A stretch of 64,000 nucleotides of DNA from Rhizobium tropici CIAT 899 (GCF_000330885.1 NC_020059.1:857001-921000), one strand, 5' to 3'. Positions 17,934 through 28,720 are shown, counted from the first letter of the stretch. Program-made: numbers and translations. The notes: generated by a model not told the origin, from the sequence alone.

Positions 17934-20162
17934 ATGCCCGATCTCCTTCTCGAACTCCGCTCCGAGGAAATTCCCGCCCGTATGCAGCGCAAGGCTGCCG
18001 GCGACCTGAAGAAGCTGGTGACCGATGCCCTGGTCGAAGCGGGTCTTTCCTATGAAGGTGCCAGGGAGTATTGGACGCCGCGGCGCCTGACGCTTGATAT
18101 TCGCGGCCTCACGGCGCGCTCGGCTGACGTACGCGAGGAGCGCAAGGGTCCGCGCACCGATGCCAACGAGAAGGCAATCGAAGGCTTTCTGCGCGGTGCT
18201 GGCCTTTCTTCAATTTCGGAAGCCCAGGTGCAGAGTGACCCGAAGAAGGGCGATTTCTACGTCGCGATCATTTCTAAGCCCGGCCGTGCCGCGGAGGAAA
18301 TCGTTGCTGCTGTCATGCCTGACATCATCAGAAATTTCCCCTGGCCGAAGTCGATGCGCTGGGGCAAGGCCTCGGCAAAGCCCGGCTCGCTGCGCTGGGT
18401 GCGCCCCCTGCAGTCGATCGTCTGCACCTTCGGCACCGAGCATGAAGAAACCACGGTCATCCCCTTCGAGATCGACGGCATCGTCGCCTCGAACGTGACC
18501 TACGGCCATCGCTTCCATGCCCCCGGCCCGATTACCGTCAAGCGTTTCGAGGATTATGCCTCGAGCCTGGAAAAGGCCTATGTCGTTCTCGATGCCGAAC
18601 GCCGCAAGGACATCATCCTGCATGATGCCCGCGATGTCGCTTTCGCCAATGGCCTCGAGCTGGTCGAAGACGAAGGCCTGCTGGAGGAAGTCTCCGGCCT
18701 CGTCGAGTGGCCGCAGGTGCTGATGGGCTCCTTCGAGGAGGATTATCTCTCGATCCCCTCCGAAATTATCCGCCTGACCATCAAGACCAATCAGAAGTGT
18801 TTCGTCACCCGCCCGCAAGGCGGTCACCTCCCCCTTGAGGGGGGAGGTCGCAGCGAAGCTGCGGGTGGGGGTGATCTCACGTCTCAACAAAATCACCCCA
18901 CCCCGGCACTGCGTGCCGACCCTCCCCCTCAAGGGGAGGGTGCACTCTCCAACCGCTTCATTCTCATCTCCAACATCCAGGCGATGGATGGCGGCAAGGA
19001 GATCATTCACGGCAACGGCAAGGTCGTGCGTGCCCGCCTGTCCGACGCGCTGCACTTCTGGAAGCGCGACCAGGGCGATCTGCCCGATCTCGAAACGCTG
19101 GAAGCCTCTGCTGCGAAATTCGGTCTCGATTTGAAGAAGCCGCTCGATCAACGCATGGCCAAGCTCGACGCGCTCAACGTCACCTTCCATGCCAAGCTCG
19201 GCAGCCAGGGCGAACGCGTCACCCGCATTCGCGCGCTTGCCGCCGAACTCGCAAAGATCACCGGCGCCGATGCCGCCCTGGTCGACCGCGCCGTCGTGCT
19301 CGCCAAGGCTGATCTGCGCACCGAAGCAGTCGGCGAATTCCCCGAGCTGCAGGGCGTCATGGGCCGCAAATATGCGTCGCTGCAGGGCGAGAACGCCTCG
19401 GTCGCAACGGCGATCGAAGATCACTACAAGCCGCAAGGCCCGTCAGATCGCGTCCCCGAGGATAAGGTTGCAATCACCGTTGCGCTTGCCGACAAGCTGG
19501 ATACGCTCGTCGGCTTCTGGGCGATCGGCGAGAAGCCGACTGGCTCGAAGGACCCTTACGCGCTGCGCCGTGCCGCCCTCGGTGTCGTCCGTATTTTGCT
19601 GGAGCGAGGCGTGCGCCTGCCGCTGCTCGCCACCACCAAGGATGCCGATCTGCTCGCCTTCTTCCATGATCGCCTCAAGGTCTATCTGCGCGATCTCGGC
19701 GCCCGCCATGACCTGATCGATGCCGTGCTGACGCCGGAAGCTGATGATCTGCTGATGGTTGCCCGCCGTGTCGAGGCCCTGACCGCCTTCATTACCTCCG
19801 AGGATGGCAAGAACCTGCTCGCCGGCACCAAGCGCGCCACGCAGTTTCTGGCCGCTGAAGAGAAGAAGGGCACCGTCTTTGCCGATGGTGTTTCGGACGC
19901 TCTGCTGAAGCTAGACGCGGAAAAGGATCTCTTTGCTGCCGTCAAGGCCGCTTCCGCCGAGGCTTCCGATGCGATCGCCAAGGAAGATTTTCGTTCGGCC
20001 ATGTCAGCCCTTTCCAAGCTGCGCGCCCCCGTCGATCGCTTCTTCGAAGACGTGCTCGTCAATGACGAAGACGCCGCCATCCGCGCCAATCGTCTGGCGC
20101 TGCTGCGGCTGATCCGCGAGGCGACCGGCACTGTCGCCGACTTCTCGAAGATCGCGGGATAA
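17934..20162 (+). CDS. glyS: Glycyl-tRNA synthetase beta subunit with an in-frame repeat insert
   Basis: 742 aa, about 40 longer than rhizobial relatives as I recall them. The beta subunit binds tRNA-Gly and carries an HD-type and anticodon-binding region; the start [17 protein letters not shown], the WPKSMRWG and [10 protein letters not shown] blocks and the C-terminal RADLRLLRLIRE-like helix region are normal. Between [11 protein letters not shown] (to residue 295) and [11 protein letters not shown] (from 338) lies a Gly/Pro-rich stretch encoded by a palindromic repeat (18821-18943) that keeps the frame open. Since the gene is essential in organisms with this enzyme, the insert must be tolerated, presumably as a surface loop. 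DUF523 follows 14 bp on. Confidence 0.95.
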   Translation: MPDLLLELRSEEIPARMQRKAAGDLKKLVTDALVEAGLSYEGAREYWTPRRLTLDIRGLTARSADVREERKGPRTDANEKAIEGFLRGAGLSSISEAQVQSDPKKGDFYVAIISKPGRAAEEIVAAVMPDIIRNFPWPKSMRWGKASAKPGSLRWVRPLQSIVCTFGTEHEETTVIPFEIDGIVASNVTYGHRFHAPGPITVKRFEDYASSLEKAYVVLDAERRKDIILHDARDVAFANGLELVEDEGLLEEVSGLVEWPQVLMGSFEEDYLSIPSEIIRLTIKTNQKCFVTRPQGGHLPLEGGGRSEAAGGGDLTSQQNHPTPALRADPPPQGEGALSNRFILISNIQAMDGGKEIIHGNGKVVRARLSDALHFWKRDQGDLPDLETLEASAAKFGLDLKKPLDQRMAKLDALNVTFHAKLGSQGERVTRIRALAAELAKITGADAALVDRAVVLAKADLRTEAVGEFPELQGVMGRKYASLQGENASVATAIEDHYKPQGPSDRVPEDKVAITVALADKLDTLVGFWAIGEKPTGSKDPYALRRAALGVVRILLERGVRLPLLATTKDADLLAFFHDRLKVYLRDLGARHDLIDAVLTPEADDLLMVARRVEALTAFITSEDGKNLLAGTKRATQFLAAEEKKGTVFADGVSDALLKLDAEKDLFAAVKAASAEASDAIAKEDFRSAMSALSKLRAPVDRFFEDVLVNDEDAAIRANRLALLRLIREATGTVADFSKIAG
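18821..18943. repeat. Palindromic repeat inserted inside glyS
   Basis: About 123 bp of nested inverted repeats inside the glyS reading frame. The outer arms are CCTCCCCCTTGAGG on the left and CCTCAAGGGGAGGG on the right; the inner arms are GGGTGGGGGTGAT and ATCACCCCACCC; short hairpins (GCAGCGAAGCTGC, GGCACTGCGTGCC) lie between. Length is a multiple of three as placed, so the frame is kept. A related style of C/G-run palindrome follows ftsK (38028-38215). Confidence 0.85.
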
Positions 20163-20176
20163 GGCATGGGGGCGCG

Positions 20177-20671
20177 ATGACCGGAAAGATCCTCGTCAGC
20201 GCCTGCCTCATGGGCCATGCCGTCCGCTATGACGGCCGCTCCAAGCCGCTTGTCCATCCGGCGATCGATCGCTGGCGTGAGGAGGGGCTGTTGGTGACGA
20301 TCTGTCCGGAAATGTCTGCAGGGATGGTCGTACCGAGGCCGCCCGCCGAAATCGCAGGCGGCGCCACTGGCGAGGATGTCCTTGCGGGCACCGCAAGGGT
20401 GATGGAGATCACCGGCGGTGACGTCACGGCGGAATTTCGCCAGGCGGCGGAAAATGCGCTGGCGCTCGCAACAGAAACCGGCTGTCGCTATGCCCTCCTG
20501 ATCGACGGCAGCCCGTCTTGCGGCTCCGGCTTCATCTATGACGGCACGTTTTCCGGTGGTCGGCAGAGTGGCCGGGGCGTCACGGCGGCGCTGCTTAAGC
20601 AAGCCGGCATCGAGGTCTATTCCGATCGCGAGATCGACAGGTTGGTCGAACGGCTGGCGGCGACCGACTGA
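20177..20671 (+). CDS. DUF523 (TudS-like) protein
   Basis: 164 aa. Three cysteines in conserved places, SACLMG (Cys 10), TICPE (near 43) and SPSCGSG (near 115), match the DUF523 fold. Members of this family include the thiouracil desulfidase TudS, which uses a [4Fe-4S] cluster held by three cysteines to remove sulfur from thiolated nucleobases. Whether this protein acts on thiouracil is not shown by sequence. It starts 14 bp after glyS and ends at a strong hairpin, so it is probably the last gene of that transcript. Confidence 0.82.
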   Translation: MTGKILVSACLMGHAVRYDGRSKPLVHPAIDRWREEGLLVTICPEMSAGMVVPRPPAEIAGGATGEDVLAGTARVMEITGGDVTAEFRQAAENALALATETGCRYALLIDGSPSCGSGFIYDGTFSGGRQSGRGVTAALLKQAGIEVYSDREIDRLVERLAATD

Positions 20672-20695
20672 CACAACCATCATAGCCAAATAAAA

Positions 20696-20724
20696 AGCCG
20701 TCGGACGCATGCCCGGCGGTTTTG
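20696..20724. terminator. Bidirectional terminator between DUF523 and mcp
   Basis: A 9-bp stem (AGCCGTCGG paired with CCGGCGGTT, with two G-T pairs) and loop ACGCATGC, flanked by AAAAA on the left and TTTTGTGTTTT on the right. It sits between two convergent genes and could stop transcription from both sides. Confidence 0.75.
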
Positions 20725-20744
20725 TGTTTTCTGCCTTATGTGGC

Positions 20745-22562
20745 TCAGGCGGCCCGGCGACGATGATCCGCAGCGGGTTGGCCTTCGTTGACACGGAAGC
20801 CGCGGATGAGGGCGAGGAGATCTTCCGTGTCGGCGGCGAGTGTCTCGGCCGATGCGGTGGTCTCTTCGGCCATGGCGGCGTTCTGCTGTGTGGCGGCATC
20901 GAGCTGGTTCATCGAAGAGGAGATCGAGCGCAGCGTCGTATCCTGCTCGGAGGCGCTGTGGGCGATCTTCGAGACGATCTCGTTGGCTGCCTTGATCTGA
21001 CCGGAGATGCGCTTCAGCGCTTCGCCTGCCTCACCGACGAGGCGAACGCCCTGATCGACCTGACCGGAGGAGCGAGCGATCTGGTCCTTGATCTCCTTGG
21101 CGGCTGCGGCGGAGCGCTGCGCGAGTTCACGTACTTCCTGGGCGACGACGGCAAAACCCTTGCCGGATTCGCCGGCGCGGGCCGCTTCGACGCCGGCATT
21201 CAGCGCCAGAAGGTTGGTCTGGAAGGCGATCTCGTCGATGACGCCGATGATCTTGCCGATCTCGGCCGAAGACTTCTCGATGCCGCTCATCGCTTCGATT
21301 GCCTGGGCAACCACGGCATCGCTGCGCGATGCTTCGGCGCTGACGGCATGGACGCGCTTGCTGGCTTCATCGGCGCCTTCCGCAGTCTGGCGGACGGCGA
21401 CGGTGAGTTCGTCGAGCGCGGCGGAAGTCTCTTCCAGACTGGCGGCCTGGCGCTCGGTGCGCTGCGACAGTTCGTTGGAGGCGCGACGGATTTCTTCCTT
21501 GCTGAGGCCGATGTCATTGCCCTTGGCGTTGACGCGGCCCATCGCGGCTTCGAGGTGCGACAGCGCCTCGTTGAAGTTGTTGCGAAGGCCGGCATAGCCG
21601 GCGCCGAGATCGCCGCACCGTATCGTCAGGTTCCCCTGGGCGAGGTCTTCAAGCGCCCTGCCGATGACCGAGACGACGCGCGCCTGTTCGTGGGCCTCAT
21701 CCTGCTGCTGGCGCAGGTTCTGTTCGCGCTCATTGCTGATTTCGAGTTCCTGTGCAGCCTGGCGGTCGGCCAGCACGTGGCGCTCGCGGATCTTTTCCTG
21801 CAGCGCCTGGGTCGCTTTCGCCATCAGGCCGATTTCGTTGCGCATCTCGGCATGCGGAATGGCCATCGTCACATCTTCGTCGGCCACGGCCTTCAGTGCG
21901 GCATGGACGTCGGCGAGCGGCTTTGTGATGCCGCGGATGAAGTAAAGGGCCGCACCGATGCCGATGACGAAGACGATGCCGCAGATGAGCAGGGCGCGCC
22001 ACATCGTTGCATTGATCTGCGCATCCAGGTCGTCCATGTAGACGCCGCAGCCGAGCACGATCTGCCACGGCGCGAATGCCGCCGAATAGCTGCCCTTCAG
22101 GAAGAAGTCGGTGCCGGGATGGCCGGGCTTGTTCCAGTAATAGATCGTGCGACCGCCGCCCTTGATCGCCTTCTCGACCATTTCCTTGCTGAAATGGGTG
22201 CCGTTCTTGTCGACTTGGCCGGACATGTCCTTGCCGATATTGACTGGGCTCGGGTGAATGCGCTGTATGACGTTATAGTCGAAGCCGAAGAAATAGCCCG
22301 CCGGCGCGAAGCTGACATGCGACAATACCTTGAAGGCCTCGGCTTGAGCCGCCTCATGAGTCATCTCGCCGGATTTTTCGCGCTGATAATACTGGTCCAA
22401 AATAGAAATGCCGGATTCGACCTGCGTGCGCAGCATGTCGAAACGGTCGCTATAGATAGAATCGGCCTGCGACCGGATCTGGAAATAGGTCGCCACGGCG
22501 AAGGCGGCCATCAGGACGCCAAGCAAGGCAAATAATTGATGCGAAATCTTGAGATTCTTCAT
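20745..22562 (-). CDS. Methyl-accepting chemotaxis protein with single Cache sensor
   Basis: 605 aa. First membrane helix at about 5-30 (LFALLGVLMAAFAVATYF), periplasmic single-Cache domain at about 35-185 (YFFGFDYNVIQRIHP, GGGRTIYYWNKPGHPGTDFFLKGSY), second helix (LLICGIVFVIGIGAALYFI), HAMP, then the MCP signalling coiled coil with hairpin tip [23 protein letters not shown]. It should pass ligand occupancy to CheA/CheW. The C-terminus (QPAADHRRRAA) has no CheR-binding pentapeptide. GGAGGC precedes the chosen ATG. The single-Cache layout suggests small carboxylates, but the ligand is not deducible. Confidence 0.93.
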   Translation of the reverse strand: MKNLKISHQLFALLGVLMAAFAVATYFQIRSQADSIYSDRFDMLRTQVESGISILDQYYQREKSGEMTHEAAQAEAFKVLSHVSFAPAGYFFGFDYNVIQRIHPSPVNIGKDMSGQVDKNGTHFSKEMVEKAIKGGGRTIYYWNKPGHPGTDFFLKGSYSAAFAPWQIVLGCGVYMDDLDAQINATMWRALLICGIVFVIGIGAALYFIRGITKPLADVHAALKAVADEDVTMAIPHAEMRNEIGLMAKATQALQEKIRERHVLADRQAAQELEISNEREQNLRQQQDEAHEQARVVSVIGRALEDLAQGNLTIRCGDLGAGYAGLRNNFNEALSHLEAAMGRVNAKGNDIGLSKEEIRRASNELSQRTERQAASLEETSAALDELTVAVRQTAEGADEASKRVHAVSAEASRSDAVVAQAIEAMSGIEKSSAEIGKIIGVIDEIAFQTNLLALNAGVEAARAGESGKGFAVVAQEVRELAQRSAAAAKEIKDQIARSSGQVDQGVRLVGEAGEALKRISGQIKAANEIVSKIAHSASEQDTTLRSISSSMNQLDAATQQNAAMAEETTASAETLAADTEDLLALIRGFRVNEGQPAADHRRRAA

Positions 22563-22924
22563 GATGCCTCCCACAGGGGTGAATACCGGTGCGGTTTCCT
22601 ACCGCCTGTGCGATCGCCTGAGAGATACTCAATACGTTTGCCGCCGCTTAATGACATGCTGCTGTCCGGTGGCAGTAAAATCGCTGTTTATGTCTAAGAA
22701 AGGTTTAATTGTAGGGATTTGGTTGTATTTAATTTGGAATTAAACCGGAGATATGTGCAGGAATTGTAAGTAATACGAAACTTTACTTGGTTATGCCGTC
22801 GAGGAGACCTTGAGATTTCCGGAAGTTATTTAGATTTATCGAATATTATGAGAATATATTTATAAGTTTGAATATAGTCGGCATTCCGCAAGCGGCCAAG
22901 CGTTACCAAGATGGCTTGCCGAGC
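22563..22924. other. AT-rich intergenic region, no gene seen
   Basis: About 360 bp between the chemoreceptor start and the HPE1-like gene. The part from about 22670 to 22890 is clearly AT-richer than its surroundings, with runs such as TTTAATTGTAGGGATTTGG and GAATATTATGAGAATATATT. It probably holds the chemoreceptor promoter, but no clear -35/-10 pair, operator or hairpin was identified. Confidence 0.6.
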
Positions 22925-23353
22925 TTACTGGCGAAGCTGGAAGCCGGAGATATCGAGCGGCGCGGGTGCGCGAGTTGTGGATGAGTTCGGCAAGGCCGCC
23001 GTCTGAGCCGTGATGTCGATGCCGTCGACGGGCTCACCGGCGGCGGCAAGTGCTTCTGGCGTGGGCTTGCTGACGAAGTTAACAGGCGAGCCACCCATCC
23101 AGGCTTCGGTGCGGACGACCTTTTTCTGACCGTCGATATTGCGCACGACGACGGATTGCGTGCCGGGCTCCAGCGTCGGCACGGTGTATTCTCTTTCCGT
23201 GACAGGAGGCTTCAGTGGAGGGCATTCGGCGCAGCTTTTGTTGATAATGCTGCCCCTGCCGCCGATCATCGTGCCGTCGATCGGCTGGATCGACGAGGCC
23301 ATGGCGGAACCGCCGGCCAGTACGCACGCCAAGGTCACAAAGAAGGAACGCAT
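22925..23353 (-). CDS. Secreted HPE1-like protein
   Basis: 142 aa with a signal peptide (MRSFFVTLACVLAGGSAMAS). The mature part carries CAECPPLKPP, a YTVPTLEPGTQSVVVRNIDG segment and TEAWMGGSPVNFVSKP, the recurrent pattern of rhizobial proteins annotated as HPE1-like plant virulence effector domain. That name is from homology only; no host-interaction role is shown. Two cysteines form a CxxC pair. It is downstream of purD on the same strand but 112 bp away, so it may have its own promoter. Confidence 0.65.
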   Translation of the reverse strand: MRSFFVTLACVLAGGSAMASSIQPIDGTMIGGRGSIINKSCAECPPLKPPVTEREYTVPTLEPGTQSVVVRNIDGQKKVVRTEAWMGGSPVNFVSKPTPEALAAAGEPVDGIDITAQTAALPNSSTTRAPAPLDISGFQLRQ

Positions 23354-23465
23354 AACCAAGAACTCCGCCTATAGTGACGAAGACATTAGTGCGGCTTTAT
23401 TTCCATCCCGTCAGGAGATTAGGTAAAGATTTAATGGACTTGCGATTGCAGAGCCGAAGTGATGT

Positions 23466-24734
23466 TTACTTTTCGCGCTCCACTGCGCGCCATCCGATAT
23501 CATTGCGATAGAAGCCGTTGTCCCATTTCACTTCGCCGGCAAGGGCATAGGCGCGTTCTTTTGCTTCGCCCACAGTCTTGCCTGTGGCAGTGATGTTGAG
23601 GACTCGCCCACCCGTCGCAACGAGTGCGCCATCCTTCAAGGCTGTGCCGGCATGAAACACTTTCTCGCCTTCGCTGTCGGCCGGCAGCGCCGCGATCGGT
23701 GTGTTCTTGGCGTAGGAGCCGGGATAGCCCTTCGAGGCCATGACGACCGTTAGCGCCGGATCCCCGCTCCATTCGGCAGTCACCTGATCCAGCGTGCCGT
23801 TGGCGCAGGCATAGAGCATTGGCAGCAGGTCGCTCTTCAGGCGCATCATCAGTGCCTGGCATTCCGGATCGCCGAAGCGGACATTGTATTCGATGAGTTC
23901 GGGACCCTTGGCGGTGATCATCAGCCCAGCGAAGAAGACGCCGCTGAAAGGATGGCCGCTTTCGGCCATGCCGCGCATCGTCGGCTCGATAATCTCCTTC
24001 ATGGTGCGCTCAACCAATTCGGGCGTCATCACGGGGGCAGGGGAATAGGCGCCCATGCCGCCGGTGTTCGGGCCGGTGTCGCCGTCGCCGACGCGTTTGT
24101 GGTCCTGTGCGGTCGCCAGCGCCAGCGCATGCTTGCCATCGCAAAGGCAGAAGAAGCTTGCCTCTTCACCATCGAGATAGGCTTCGATCACCACTTCTGC
24201 GCCGGCCTCACCAAATGCACCCTCAAAGCAATCGTCGATCGCGGCCAGCGCTTCGTCGATCGTCATCGCAACGGTGACGCCCTTGCCAGCCGCAAGACCG
24301 TCCGCCTTCACGACGATCGGCGCTCCCTGAGCGCGGACATAGGCTTTCGCCTTCGGTGCATTGTTGAAGCGCTGATAGGCGCCGGTGGGAATATTGTAGC
24401 GGGCGCAGATATCCTTGGTGAAACCCTTGGACCCTTCGAGCTGCGCGGCGGCTGCAGAAGGGCCAAAAACGGCAATATCGGCGGCGCGCAGCTTGTCGGC
24501 AATGCCGGCGACCAAGGGCGCTTCCGGGCCGACGACGACGAAGTCGATGGCCTTGTCCTTGCAGAAGGCGACAACAGCGTCGTGGTTGTCGATATCGATC
24601 GGCGCAAGCGTCGCATGCTCGGCAATGCCGGGATTGCCGGGTGCGGCATAGAATTCCGTCATGAGAGGCGATTGCGCCAGTTTCCAGGCCAATGCGTGCT
24701 CGCGTCCGCCCGATCCGATCAACAGAACTCTCAT
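23466..24734 (-). CDS. purD: Phosphoribosylamine--glycine ligase (GARS)
   Basis: 422 aa; joins phosphoribosylamine with glycine in the second step of purine synthesis, an ATP-grasp enzyme. The start [20 protein letters not shown] is the family opening; [15 protein letters not shown] is the ATP-grasp loop, [11 protein letters not shown] and [10 protein letters not shown] the substrate and metal sites. AAAGGGCAAGCC precedes the ATG; the upstream extension is not used. Divergent from tex across 246 bp in which no operator was recognised. Confidence 0.97.
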   Translation of the reverse strand: MRVLLIGSGGREHALAWKLAQSPLMTEFYAAPGNPGIAEHATLAPIDIDNHDAVVAFCKDKAIDFVVVGPEAPLVAGIADKLRAADIAVFGPSAAAAQLEGSKGFTKDICARYNIPTGAYQRFNNAPKAKAYVRAQGAPIVVKADGLAAGKGVTVAMTIDEALAAIDDCFEGAFGEAGAEVVIEAYLDGEEASFFCLCDGKHALALATAQDHKRVGDGDTGPNTGGMGAYSPAPVMTPELVERTMKEIIEPTMRGMAESGHPFSGVFFAGLMITAKGPELIEYNVRFGDPECQALMMRLKSDLLPMLYACANGTLDQVTAEWSGDPALTVVMASKGYPGSYAKNTPIAALPADSEGEKVFHAGTALKDGALVATGGRVLNITATGKTVGEAKERAYALAGEVKWDNGFYRNDIGWRAVEREK

Positions 24735-24980
24735 GGCTTGCCCTTTCGTTGCGTCCTTTTGGGCGGTTAAGGGGGCTTGAGCCAAAGGTCAAGCGGCAAA
24801 TCCTGTGGAGGCAGGGCTGGCAACATTGCCATGCCTTTTTATCCCGTTAAAGCGGAAGCGGCTTCGCCCTCCACGCCATCTCCGCGCCCGGATTGGCGTG
24901 TTCCGTGACGAAAACCGCTTCTTATGTCCGCGGGATCATGCTTATGGTCCCCTTTACGATTGTCCAGTTCAGAGAGACAC

Positions 24981-27290
24981 ATGTCCGCCGATATCCGTTC
25001 CCTTGCTGCTACCATCGCCGCCGAGATCAACTCCCGCCCGGATCAGGCCAAGGCCGCCATCGAGCTCCTGGACGAAGGTGCAACGGTGCCCTTCATCGCC
25101 CGCTACCGCAAGGAGGTGACCGGTGGCCTCGATGATACCCAGCTTCGTACTCTGTCGGAACGTCTGGTCTATCTGCGTGAGCTGGAAGCCCGTCGCGCCG
25201 CAATCATCGAATCCATCAGCAGCCAGGGCAAGATGACCGACGAGCTGATGAGCAAGGTTGCAACCGTCGGCACCAAGGCTGAGCTGGAAGACCTTTATCT
25301 GCCCTACAAGCCGAAGCGCCGCACGCGCGCCGAAATTGCCAGGGAACGCGGCCTCGGCCCATTGGCCGACACGATCCTTGCGGATCGCTCCAAAGAGCCC
25401 GCGGTTCTCGCCGAAGGCTTTATCACGGCCGATGTGCCTGACGTGAAAACGGCGCTGGAAGGCGCGCGCGACATCATCGCCGAAGGCATTGCCGAAAATG
25501 CCGATCTGCTTGGCAAGCTGCGCAATTACATGAAGACCAATGCCACGCTGAAGGCTGCAGTCGTCGACGGCAAGCAGGAGGCAGGCGCCAAATTCTCGGA
25601 TTATTTTGCCCATCAGGAGCGCTGGGCTACGGCTCCCGGTCATCGCGCGCTTGCCATGCTGCGCGGCTGGAACGAAGAAGTGCTGACGCTGAATATCGAA
25701 GTCGATACCGACGCCGTCTCGCCCAACAAGCCGGTCGAGCGCATGATCACTGCGGCCTATGATATCGGCGCAAACCAGCCCGGCGACCGCTGGCTGACGG
25801 AGGTCGCGAGCTGGACCTGGCGTGTGAAGCTTTCGATGTCACTGTCGCTCGACCTGATGCGGGAACTGCGCGAACGTGCGGAAGAAGAAGCGATCCATGT
25901 TTTCGCCCGCAATCTGAAGGATCTGCTGCTGGCAGCGCCTGCGGGTTCGCGCGCCACCATGGGCCTCGATCCGGGCATCCGCACCGGCGTCAAGGTCGCC
26001 GTGGTCGATGGCACGGGCAAGCTCCTGGAGACGACGACGGTCTATCCTTTCCCGCCGAAGAACGACGTGCGCGGCACGCAGGCCGCACTTGCCTCGCTCA
26101 TCCGCAAGCACAAGGTCGAGCTGATCGCGATCGGCAACGGCACGGGCAGCCGCGAAACCGAGAAGCTTGTGGCCGACATGCTGGCCGAACTGCCGGCGCC
26201 GAAGCCGACGAAGGTTATCGTTTCCGAAGCCGGTGCATCGGTTTACTCTGCCTCGGAAACCGCGGCGCTCGAATTTCCCGGCCTCGACGTCTCGTTGCGC
26301 GGCGCCGTCTCCATCGCCCGCCGCCTGCAGGATCCGCTGGCCGAGCTGGTAAAGATCGAGCCGAAGTCGATCGGCGTCGGCCAATACCAGCACGATGTCG
26401 ACCAGCAGAAGCTGTCGCGCTCGCTGGATGCGGTGGTCGAGGATGCGGTGAACGCCGTTGGCGTCGATCTGAACACGGCGTCTGTGCCGCTGCTTGCCCG
26501 CGTCTCCGGTCTCGGGCCTTCTATTGCCGAGGCGATCGTTCGGCATCGTGACGGCGAAGGCGCCTTCGAGACCCGGCGCGATCTCCTGAAGGTCGCCCGT
26601 CTCGGCCAGCGTACCTTCGAGCAATGCGCCGGCTTCCTGCGCATCCCCAACGGCAAGGAGCCGCTGGACGCTTCCTCCGTGCATCCCGAAGCCTATGGCG
26701 TCGCCAAGAAGATCGTTGCCGCCTGCGGCCGCGACCTGCGAACGCTGATGGGCGACACCGCGACGCTGAAGGCGGTCGATCCCCGTCAGTTCATCGACGA
26801 CAAATTCGGCCTGCCGACCGTGCGTGACATCATCGCCGAACTGGAAAAGCCGGGCCGAGATCCGCGCCCGAGCTTCAAGACCGCGACCTTTGCGGAGGGT
26901 GTCAACGAGATCGGTGACCTCAAGCCGGGAATGCTGCTGGAAGGAACCGTCACCAACGTCGCCGCCTTCGGCGCCTTTGTCGATATTGGTGTGCATCAGG
27001 ACGGTTTGGTGCATGTCTCGCAGCTGGCGGATCGCTTCATCAAGGACCCGCATGAGGTTGTGAAGGCCGGCGACGTCGTCAAGGTCAGGGTCGTGGAAGT
27101 CGATGCGAAGCGTAAGCGAATCGGCCTCTCCATGCGCAAAGATGGCAGCACTGTGGCAGCCCCGTCCGGGCGGGACACACGCGAACAGGGTGGTCCTCGC
27201 AGCGCTGGCGTTAAGGGAAATGCCCGTCCGAAGGCCGAACAACAGGGTAGTTTTGGGGCAGCGTTGGCGGACGCACTCAAACGAAAATAA
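24981..27290 (+). CDS. tex: Tex family RNA-binding transcription accessory protein
   Basis: 769 aa. Tex is the bacterial relative of eukaryotic Spt6 and associates with nucleic acids and transcription. Domains in order: N-terminal Tex helical region ([20 protein letters not shown] near 35), YqgF/RNase H-like domain ([20 protein letters not shown] near 325), helix-hairpin-helix region ([24 protein letters not shown]), and an S1 domain at about 647-722 ([26 protein letters not shown]). The ATG at 24981 starts the protein with the usual [10 protein letters not shown]. It is monocistronic. Confidence 0.95.
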   Translation: MSADIRSLAATIAAEINSRPDQAKAAIELLDEGATVPFIARYRKEVTGGLDDTQLRTLSERLVYLRELEARRAAIIESISSQGKMTDELMSKVATVGTKAELEDLYLPYKPKRRTRAEIARERGLGPLADTILADRSKEPAVLAEGFITADVPDVKTALEGARDIIAEGIAENADLLGKLRNYMKTNATLKAAVVDGKQEAGAKFSDYFAHQERWATAPGHRALAMLRGWNEEVLTLNIEVDTDAVSPNKPVERMITAAYDIGANQPGDRWLTEVASWTWRVKLSMSLSLDLMRELRERAEEEAIHVFARNLKDLLLAAPAGSRATMGLDPGIRTGVKVAVVDGTGKLLETTTVYPFPPKNDVRGTQAALASLIRKHKVELIAIGNGTGSRETEKLVADMLAELPAPKPTKVIVSEAGASVYSASETAALEFPGLDVSLRGAVSIARRLQDPLAELVKIEPKSIGVGQYQHDVDQQKLSRSLDAVVEDAVNAVGVDLNTASVPLLARVSGLGPSIAEAIVRHRDGEGAFETRRDLLKVARLGQRTFEQCAGFLRIPNGKEPLDASSVHPEAYGVAKKIVAACGRDLRTLMGDTATLKAVDPRQFIDDKFGLPTVRDIIAELEKPGRDPRPSFKTATFAEGVNEIGDLKPGMLLEGTVTNVAAFGAFVDIGVHQDGLVHVSQLADRFIKDPHEVVKAGDVVKVRVVEVDAKRKRIGLSMRKDGSTVAAPSGRDTREQGGPRSAGVKGNARPKAEQQGSFGAALADALKRK

Positions 27291-27434
27291 GGACTTAGCG
27301 GAACTTCGTGCAAGAATGTCACACTCTGGCAGCGTTGTTGTCAGAGTGCCAATGACTGTGGAAAGGTGCGCTTGCCACAATGCTGTGAGGCGTTAAAGTT
27401 GCCTTAATGTCATGTCATAACATTCGGGGCGTCC

Positions 27435-28694
27435 ATGGCGTCGACACTCTTTTCTCTCGTCAAGAAAATCATCCGTAAAGGTTCACTCAGGCTTACGCTC
27501 GCATCCGGCGAGACCCATATGGTCGGCGACGGAACCGGCGAGACGGTGGCCGTCCGTTTTGCCGATCAGCAGGCTGAAGATGCGGTTGCCCGCGATCCGA
27601 CGCTCAAGCTTGGCGAAATGTATATGGAGGGCCGCTTCATCCTCGAGCAGGGGGACATCTACGAGTTCCTGTCGCTGGTGAAGCAGAATACCACTAACGA
27701 GATTTTCGATTTCCGGATGGCGGCGCTGCTGCTCGGCCGCATCGCCTGGCAGCAGATCAAGAGCCGCTCGCCGATCAATCGCAACAAATACAATGTTGCC
27801 CATCACTACGATCTGTCGGCGAAGCTCTTCGATCTCTTCCTCGATGAGGACTGGCAATATTCCTGCGCCTATTTCAATCCGCCGGGCATCAGCCTCTTCG
27901 AAGCGCAGGTCGCCAAGAAGCGTCACATCGCCGCCAAGCTGCTGGTCGAGCCCGGCCAGAAGGTGTTGGAGATCGGCTCGGGCTGGGGCGGCATGGCCAT
28001 GTATCTTGCCGAAGCCTATCCAGGCCTCGACGTGACAGGCATCACGCTCAGCGAAGAGCAGCTGAAGGTATCGCGCGAGCGGGCAGCCAAGCGCGGCCTC
28101 TCCGATCGCGTGCGCTTCGAGCTGCAGGACTATCGCTACCTGACGGGCAAGACGTTCGACCGTATCGTCTCGGTCGGCATGTTCGAACATGTCGGCATCG
28201 GCGACTACGGCAAGTTCTTCCGCAAGGTTTCTGAACTGCTTGATGATAACGGTGTCATGCTGCTGCACTCCATTGCCCGCCCGAAGCCGAGCTTTGCCAC
28301 TAACGCCTTCATCGAAAAGTATATTTTCCCCGGCGGCTACATCCCCTCGATCGGCGAGACCACGCCGCCACTGGAAAAGGCAGGTTTGCTCACCAGGGAC
28401 GTCGAAACCCTGCCGATGCACTACGCCTATACGCTCAGGCATTGGCGCAACCGCTTCGTGGCGCGTAAGGCCGAAGCAGTCGCGCTCTACGACGAGAAGT
28501 TCTTCCGCATGTGGGAGTTCTATCTGGCCGGTTCCGAAATGGGCTTCCGCTGGGACGAGCTGTTCATTATGCAGCTCCAGATCACCAAGAACCAGTTCGC
28601 CGTACCGGATAATCGCAATTACATCGCGGAGCGCGAGGCGAAACTGAAGGAATTCGAGGCAGGGCGCCCGCCTTTGGAGAAGGTGACGTTCTGA
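27435..28694 (+). CDS. cfa: Cyclopropane-fatty-acyl-phospholipid synthase
   Basis: 419 aa; transfers a methylene from SAM to unsaturated phospholipid acyl chains. The SAM loop VLEIGSGWGGMAMYLAE, the GITLSEEQL segment, VSVGMFEHVG and the C-terminal FFRMWEFYLAGSEMGFRWDE block are all family hallmarks. The N-terminal 100 residues form the lipid-binding region. In rhizobia the lipid change is linked to acid and stationary-phase stress. It is followed by a strong terminator, and is preceded by a 143-bp region without recognised motifs. Confidence 0.94.
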   Translation: MASTLFSLVKKIIRKGSLRLTLASGETHMVGDGTGETVAVRFADQQAEDAVARDPTLKLGEMYMEGRFILEQGDIYEFLSLVKQNTTNEIFDFRMAALLLGRIAWQQIKSRSPINRNKYNVAHHYDLSAKLFDLFLDEDWQYSCAYFNPPGISLFEAQVAKKRHIAAKLLVEPGQKVLEIGSGWGGMAMYLAEAYPGLDVTGITLSEEQLKVSRERAAKRGLSDRVRFELQDYRYLTGKTFDRIVSVGMFEHVGIGDYGKFFRKVSELLDDNGVMLLHSIARPKPSFATNAFIEKYIFPGGYIPSIGETTPPLEKAGLLTRDVETLPMHYAYTLRHWRNRFVARKAEAVALYDEKFFRMWEFYLAGSEMGFRWDELFIMQLQITKNQFAVPDNRNYIAEREAKLKEFEAGRPPLEKVTF

Positions 28695-28720
28695 GCCTCT
28701 ATAGTGGCGCCATTTGACGG

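Noticed and set aside
18821..18943. Intein or frameshift in glyS
   Set aside because: No intein splice blocks, and the frame is continuous; the palindromic DNA explains the insert better.
20709..22535. 608-codon plus-strand open frame antisense to the Cache chemoreceptor
   Set aside because: The chemoreceptor is certain; the antisense protein is low complexity without domain.
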